Below are positions 8,316 to 11,899 of a DNA stretch of 11,899 nt, in pieces. This DNA comes from Pseudomonadota bacterium (GTDB lineage Bacteria > Pseudomonadota > Alphaproteobacteria > Rhizobiales > Afifellaceae). The DNA lies in NCBI GenBank assembly GCA_023417735.1, contig JAEZEK010000162.1, forward strand, positions 1 through 11,899, given 5' to 3'. How positions within the stretch are numbered: the stretch's first letter is position 1; the number at the start of each line of letters is the position of its first letter. Below the pieces are notes generated by a model. It saw only the letters and a program-made list of their open reading frames with translations, ran no database searches and was not told the origin of the DNA. Made by a program: the position numbers and the translations under genes.

Positions 8316-8342
8316 ATGCGATTTCGCATAAGATATATTATG
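8316..8342. promoter_or_regulatory. AT-rich island with two overlapping palindromes, candidate mazG control region
   Basis: ATGCGA-TT-TCGCAT at 8316-8329 is a perfect inverted repeat with 6-base arms. Overlapping it, CATAAGATATATTATG at 8327-8342 is symmetric at 14 of 16 positions. This is the most AT-rich spot in the non-coding sequence and contrasts with its GC-rich surroundings. On the - strand it contains CATAAT, one base from a -10 hexamer, about 95-105 bases upstream of the mazG ATG. I find no good -35 at 16-18 bases on either strand, so a sigma-70 promoter is not established. An operator or DNA-bending site is equally possible. Confidence 0.35.
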
Positions 8343-8354
8343 GAACCTGAATGG

Positions 8355-8405
8355 CCGTCCGGGTCGGCTGAGGCGCGTGGCAATCCGACGATCTCTACCG
8401 GACGG
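8355..8405. repeat. Nested inverted repeat downstream of the MBL gene
   Basis: Outer arms CCGTCCGG (8355-8362) and CCGGACGG (8398-8405) match perfectly. Directly inside, GTCGG (8363-8367) pairs with CCGAC (8385-8389), leaving a 17-base loop and an 8-base one-sided bulge. As RNA this makes a 13-bp GC-rich stem beginning 20 bases after the stop of the MBL hydrolase gene. It may end that transcript or protect its 3' end; no T-run follows on the - strand. Confidence 0.4.
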
Positions 8406-8424
8406 GAAGCGATCGCCGGCCGGG

Positions 8425-9234
8425 TCAGTCGTCGAGCGGCAGCTCGAAGCTCATCCCGTCGAAGGCGGGCTCGACGTTGTCCGGCAGGCGCGCCTGCAGC
8501 GCACCGTAATCGAGGTCGACGTGCATGTGCGTGAGGATCGCGCGGCGCGGCTTCAGCCGCTCGATCCAGGCGAGCGCCTCGTCGACCGAGAAATGGCTCG
8601 GATGCGGCGTGTGGCGGAGCGCATCGACGATCCACACGTCGAGGTCCTGCAGCCGGTACTGCGCCTCGTCGTCGAGGTCGTTCACGTCGGGCGAGTAGCC
8701 GAGCCCGCCGACCCGGAATGCGAGCGACCGGGTGCGGCCGTGGACCTGCGCGACCGGCAAGGCGGCGAGGGGGCCGCCCTGCCCCGCGATCGTGACCGTC
8801 CGCCCGGGCTCGATCAGGTGGCCGTTCAGGATCGGCGGGTAGTCGCTGCCCGGCGGCGTCTCGAAGCAATAGCCGAAGCCTTCCTTGAGCCGCGCCATCG
8901 TGGGCGCGTCGGCATGGACGTCGACGCGGCGGCGCATGTTGATGACGAAGCCGCGCAGATCGTCGATGCCGTGGATGTGGTCGGCGTGGGCATGCGTGTA
9001 GAGGACGCCGTCGAGCGTGCCGAACCCGGCGTCGATCGCCTGTTCGCGGAGGTCCGGGCTGGTGTCGACGAGGACGCGCGTGACGCCCCCAGGCTCGATG
9101 CGCTCCAGCAGCAGCGAGCAGCGGCGGCGCCGGTTCTTCGGCTCGTTCGGGTCGCAGGCGCCCCAGTGATTGCCGATGCGCGGCACGCCCGGCGAGGAGC
9201 CGCAGCCGAGCACGGTGACCTTCAGCCTGGCCAA
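8425..9234 (-). CDS. PhnP-like metallo-beta-lactamase-fold hydrolase
   Basis: Metal-dependent hydrolase of the COG1235/PhnP type, 269 residues, predicted to be a cytoplasmic phosphodiesterase. The metal signature THAHADHIHGIDDLR gives His81, His83, Asp85 and His86. Further likely ligands are His165 (AQVHG), Asp204 (WIVDALRH) and His236 (LTHMHVDLDYG). The N-terminal LGCGSSPGVPRIG with GACDPNEPKNRRRRCS is typical of this family. I start it at TTG 9234, which gives (M)ARLKVTVLGCG, because GGAGG lies five bases upstream; the longer in-frame ATG at 9303 would lie inside tatD. PhnP itself cleaves 5-phosphoribosyl 1,2-cyclic phosphate in phosphonate breakdown. No phn gene is seen here, and the constant companionship with tatD and metG suggests a different cyclic-phosphate or nucleic-acid substrate. 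The exact substrate is unknown. Confidence 0.9.
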   Translation of the reverse strand: MARLKVTVLGCGSSPGVPRIGNHWGACDPNEPKNRRRRCSLLLERIEPGGVTRVLVDTSPDLREQAIDAGFGTLDGVLYTHAHADHIHGIDDLRGFVINMRRRVDVHADAPTMARLKEGFGYCFETPPGSDYPPILNGHLIEPGRTVTIAGQGGPLAALPVAQVHGRTRSLAFRVGGLGYSPDVNDLDDEAQYRLQDLDVWIVDALRHTPHPSHFSVDEALAWIERLKPRRAILTHMHVDLDYGALQARLPDNVEPAFDGMSFELPLDD

Positions 9235-9239
9235 GCCGG

Positions 9240-9244
9240 CCTCC
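9240..9244 (-). promoter_or_regulatory. Ribosome binding site fixing the MBL TTG start
   Basis: On the - strand the tatD stop TGA (9247-9245) is followed at once by GGAGG (9244-9240), five bases, then TTG (9234-9232). A full consensus Shine-Dalgarno at this spacing supports TTG as the start and implies coupling of the two genes. Confidence 0.7.
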
Positions 9245-10024
9245 TCAGAAGGCCGGCACGCGCGAGAACAGCCGGAAGAAGTTCCGGCTCGTCTCGTCGG
9301 CAATGGCCTCGAGCGACACGCCGCGGACCTCGGCGAGGACCTCCGCGGTGTTGCGCACGAAGGCCGGCTCGTTGCGCCTGCCCCGGTGCGGCGGCGGCGC
9401 GAGATACGGCGCGTCCGTCTCCACCAGGATGCGGTCGCCCGGCAGGTCGCGCGCGATGGCGCGGATTTCCTCGGAGTTCCTGAAGGTCAGGATGCCGGAG
9501 AACGAGACGTAGTGGCCGAGCCGGATGCCGGTCTCGGCGAGCTTCCGGCCCGACGAGAAGCAATGGAGCACGGCTGGAAACGCGCCCTTTGCCGATTCCT
9601 CCTCGAGGATCGCCGCCATGTCCTCGTCCGCGTCGCGCGAATGGATGACGAGCGGGAGGCCGGACCGGCGCGCCGCCTCGACGTGGACCCGCAGGCCCTG
9701 GGCCTGCGCCTCGCGGGGCGCGTTGTCGTAGAAATAGTCGAGGCCCGCCTCCCCGATCGCCACCACCTTGGCGTCCTGCGCATGCCGGAGCAGGTCGTCG
9801 GCCGTGACGTCGAGCTCCTCGTCCGCGTTGTGAGGATGCGTGCCGATCGACCTGTATACGTTCGGGAATCGGTCCGCGACGGCCTTCACGCGCTCGGCCT
9901 GGCGCACGCGGGTCGAGATGGTGACCATGCGGGCGATGCCGGCCGTCTCGGCGCGGGCGACGATGTCGTCGAGCTCGTCGGCGAAATCGGGGAAGTCGAG
10001 ATGGCAATGGCTGTCGACGAGCAT
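9245..10024 (-). CDS. tatD: TatD family metal-dependent nuclease
   Basis: Cytoplasmic TIM-barrel metallohydrolase, 259 residues, the usual length. TatD enzymes are divalent-metal DNases/exonucleases implicated in DNA repair and 3' processing, despite the name borrowed from protein secretion. Ligands are in place: His6 and His8 in DSHCHLD, Glu92 in GEAGLDY, His128 in VIHSRD, His154 in LHCFSSG and Asp204 in VETDAPYLAP. The sequence could equally be called YcfH, since the subfamilies are not separable by eye. The ATG at 10024 comes three bases after the metG stop, so translation is probably coupled. The DSHCHLD motif right at the N terminus confirms the start. Confidence 0.95.
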   Translation of the reverse strand: MLVDSHCHLDFPDFADELDDIVARAETAGIARMVTISTRVRQAERVKAVADRFPNVYRSIGTHPHNADEELDVTADDLLRHAQDAKVVAIGEAGLDYFYDNAPREAQAQGLRVHVEAARRSGLPLVIHSRDADEDMAAILEEESAKGAFPAVLHCFSSGRKLAETGIRLGHYVSFSGILTFRNSEEIRAIARDLPGDRILVETDAPYLAPPPHRGRRNEPAFVRNTAEVLAEVRGVSLEAIADETSRNFFRLFSRVPAF

Positions 10025-10027
10025 CGG

Positions 10028-11590
10028 TCAGGCGCCCTCGCCTGCCGCGTCCTTCTCCACGTAGCGCGGAAAGATCGCCTGCGGCGTCGGCAGCGCCGTG
10101 CCGGCGGCGAGGCGCCCGGCCTGGCCGAGATCGGCGAAGGTGCGGCGGTCCTGCGGGACCGCGAGCAGGTCGAGCAGCTTCGCCGCGGCGGCCGGCATGA
10201 CGGGCTGGACGAGGATCGCGACCTGCCGCAGCACCTCGGCCGTGACGTAGAGGACGGTCGCCATCCGCGCCGGATCGGTCTTGCGCAGCGCCCACGGCTC
10301 CTGCCCTGCGAAATAGCGGTTGGCGTCGCCGACCACCTGCCAGATTGCGGCGAGCGCCGCATGCAGGGCCTGCTCCTCGAACGCGGCGCGGCAACGCGCC
10401 AGAAGCGCGTCCGCGGCGTCGAGCATCTCGCGGTCCGCCTCGGAGAGCGCGCCGGGCTGCGGCACGGCGGCGCCGGCGTTCCGTGCGATCATGGACAGCG
10501 AGCGCTGCGCGAGATTGCCGAGGTCGTTGGCGAGGTCGGCGTTGATGCGCCCGACGATCGCCTCGTGGCTGTAGGAGCCGTCCTGCCCGAACGACACCTC
10601 GCGCAGGAAGAAGTAGCGCACCGCGTCGAGCCCGTAATGCTCGATCATGCCGAACGGGTCGATGACGTTGCCGACGGACTTCGACATCTTCTCCCCGCGG
10701 TTGAAGAGGAAGCCGTGGGCGAAGACGCGCCGGGGCAGCGGCAGGCCGGCCGACATCAGGAATGCCGGCCAGTAGACCGCGTGGAAGCGCACGATGTCCT
10801 TGCCGATGACGTGGAGGTCCGCCGGCCAGTAGCGCCAGCGCGGGGCGTTCTCGTCGGGGAAGCCGGCGGCGGTGACGTAATTGGTGAGCGCGTCGACCCA
10901 GACGTACATTACGTGGCGCGGGTCGGACGGCACCGGCACGCCCCAGTCGAAGGTCGTGCGCGAGATCGATAAATCGTTGAGCCCGGCCTTCACGAAGCTC
11001 GCGACCTCGTTCCGCCGCTCGCGCGGGCCGACGAAATCGGGATTGGCCTCGTAATGGGCGAGGAGCCGGTCCTGGTAGGCGGAGAGGCGGAAGAAGTAGC
11101 TTTCCTCCTCCACCCATTCGACCGGCGAGCCGAGCGGCTCGCGGCGGATGCCGTCGTCGCCGAGCGTGGTCTCCTTCTCGTCGAAGAACGCCTCCTGGCG
11201 CACCGAGTACCAGCCGGAATACGTGTCGAGATAGATGTCGCCGGCCGCCTCCATGCGGCGCCAGATCTCCTGGCAGGCGCGGTGATGGCGCGCTTCCGTC
11301 GTGCGGATGAAATCATCGTTGGAACAGCCGAGCGCGGCGACGAGGTCGCGGAAGCGCTGCGAATTGCGGTCGGCGAGCGCGCGCGGCGTGATTCCTTCGG
11401 CGACCGCCGTCTGCTGCATCTTCAGGCCGTGCTCGTCGGTGCCGGTGAGGAAGAACACGTCCTTGCCGTCGAGCCGGTGGAAACGCGCGATCGCATCGCT
11501 CGCCAGCGCCGTGTAGGCGTGGCCGATGTGGGGAACCCCGTTCGGATAGAAGATCGGGGTCGTCAGATAGTAGGTCGGCTTCTCGGGCAT
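10028..11590 (-). CDS. metG: MetG, methionyl-tRNA synthetase
   Basis: Class Ia aminoacyl-tRNA synthetase that charges tRNA(Met), including the initiator; essential and cytoplasmic. It has 520 residues, the short form without the C-terminal tRNA-binding (EMAP-like) extension. The opening [20 protein letters not shown] has the HIGH motif at 21-24, and KMSKS is at 301-305 in [11 protein letters not shown]. The insert between the Rossmann halves (about 125-165) has no cysteines, so it lacks the zinc knuckle of the E. coli enzyme. The last 150 residues form the helical anticodon-binding domain. I start at the ATG at 11590 ([12 protein letters not shown]), seven bases after the holB stop; the open frame upstream of it is antisense-like Arg/Ser/Pro sequence overlapping holB. 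No strong ribosome binding site is seen. Confidence 0.97.
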   Translation of the reverse strand: MPEKPTYYLTTPIFYPNGVPHIGHAYTALASDAIARFHRLDGKDVFFLTGTDEHGLKMQQTAVAEGITPRALADRNSQRFRDLVAALGCSNDDFIRTTEARHHRACQEIWRRMEAAGDIYLDTYSGWYSVRQEAFFDEKETTLGDDGIRREPLGSPVEWVEEESYFFRLSAYQDRLLAHYEANPDFVGPRERRNEVASFVKAGLNDLSISRTTFDWGVPVPSDPRHVMYVWVDALTNYVTAAGFPDENAPRWRYWPADLHVIGKDIVRFHAVYWPAFLMSAGLPLPRRVFAHGFLFNRGEKMSKSVGNVIDPFGMIEHYGLDAVRYFFLREVSFGQDGSYSHEAIVGRINADLANDLGNLAQRSLSMIARNAGAAVPQPGALSEADREMLDAADALLARCRAAFEEQALHAALAAIWQVVGDANRYFAGQEPWALRKTDPARMATVLYVTAEVLRQVAILVQPVMPAAAAKLLDLLAVPQDRRTFADLGQAGRLAAGTALPTPQAIFPRYVEKDAAGEGA

Positions 11591-11597
11591 CGGGTCT

Positions 11598-11899
11598 TCA
11601 GGCTGTGACGAGGCGGCGGGCGCCGGGCGCTCCGGCGGCCGCCGTCGCCTCCAGGAGATCGAGGACGTACTGCTTGCGGTCGAGATTGAAGGCCTCGACC
11701 TCCCGGCCGGAGAGGGTCGCCTTTTCCCACAGCTCCGCCCAGGTGACAAGCGGCACGGAAGCCGGGCGGGCGGCCGGGTCGGGCTCCGCCATCGCCCTCA
11801 CCCGGCGATGCAGGTAGCCGTAGAGGAGCTCGGTCACCTGGGTGTAGCCGCCGCTGCGCGGGTCGGACCCGATGTCCGCGAGCCGGTGCAGGGCGCCGC
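11598..11899 (-). CDS. holB: HolB, DNA polymerase III delta' subunit (C-terminal part only)
   Basis: C-terminal 99 residues and stop of a gene entering from the right edge; reading frame [12 protein letters not shown] at the edge is open, so the GTG at 11837 is internal. Delta' is part of the clamp-loader that places the beta clamp on DNA. The support is the ending [12 protein letters not shown]...[12 protein letters not shown], which matches the alphaproteobacterial delta' C terminus (WAE.WEK...NLDRKQ) as I remember it, and the position directly upstream of metG-tatD, where holB (often after tmk) normally sits in these bacteria. The AAA+ motifs that would prove it lie outside the window. It ends seven bases before metG. 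Confidence 0.85.
   Translation of the reverse strand, partial: GALHRLADIGSDPRSGGYTQVTELLYGYLHRRVRAMAEPDPAARPASVPLVTWAELWEKATLSGREVEAFNLDRKQYVLDLLEATAAAGAPGARRLVTA

Noticed and set aside
8316..8534. A 72-codon + strand frame in the mazG/MBL spacer.
   Set aside because: It runs into the antisense of the MBL gene, has Arg/Ala/Ser-rich sequence and no ribosome binding site; more likely chance.
8222..8869. An N-terminal extension of MazG in the same open frame.
   Set aside because: The added sequence overlaps the MBL gene in another frame and is low-complexity, whereas the ATG at 8221 gives the family-typical N terminus.
9170..10972. A 600-codon + strand frame, and a 631-codon second - strand frame at 9222-11117, over tatD and metG.
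   Set aside because: Both are composition-driven shadows of the real - strand genes; no motif, and no ribosome binding site that makes sense.
1..11899. Search for defence, mobile or biosynthetic systems, CRISPR repeats and RNA genes.
   Set aside because: All frames resolve into housekeeping genes with conserved gene order and uniform codon use; no transposase, integrase, repeat array or tRNA-like segment was seen.

Overview
This is an ordinary chromosomal core-gene region of a GC-rich alphaproteobacterium, most likely of the order Hyphomicrobiales (Rhizobiales). The assignment rests on gene order and protein character, since no marker gene is present. The run ntrY-ntrX-trkA-dat-hfq-hflX meeting mazG, with holB-metG-tatD-MBL hydrolase behind it, is an arrangement I know from rhizobia and relatives. 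Ten protein genes are supported, two of them cut by the window edges, and they cover nearly all the sequence. I see no rRNA, tRNA, insertion sequence, phage gene or CRISPR array.

Left block, + strand, bases 1-7387: ntrY (sensor kinase, 5' end missing), ntrX (its response regulator), trkA (potassium-uptake RCK protein), a D-amino acid transaminase, hfq (RNA chaperone) and hflX (ribosome-associated GTPase). Gaps are 2, 35, 36, 99 and 0 bases. The first four genes therefore look like one transcription unit, with hfq-hflX either read through or started from the 99-base gap. The block joins redox/nitrogen signalling and K+ transport to post-transcriptional control and ribosome rescue.

Right block, - strand, bases 11899-7397: holB (DNA polymerase III delta', only the C-terminal third present), metG (methionyl-tRNA synthetase), tatD (metal-dependent nuclease), a PhnP-like metallo-beta-lactamase-fold hydrolase and mazG (nucleoside triphosphate pyrophosphohydrolase). 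The first four are packed with gaps of 7, 3 and 10 bases, and mazG follows after 203 bases. The two blocks converge, hflX and mazG being separated by only 9 bases.

The only sizeable non-coding stretch is 8222-8424, upstream of mazG. It holds a small AT-rich island with two overlapping palindromes, a long-arm inverted repeat and a separate 10-base palindrome. It is the one place with structure that the genes do not explain. Other points worth noting are an NtrX without the sigma-54 contact motif, a D-specific rather than L-specific class IV transaminase signature, and TTG starts for hflX and the MBL hydrolase. I did not find evidence for a novel multi-gene system.
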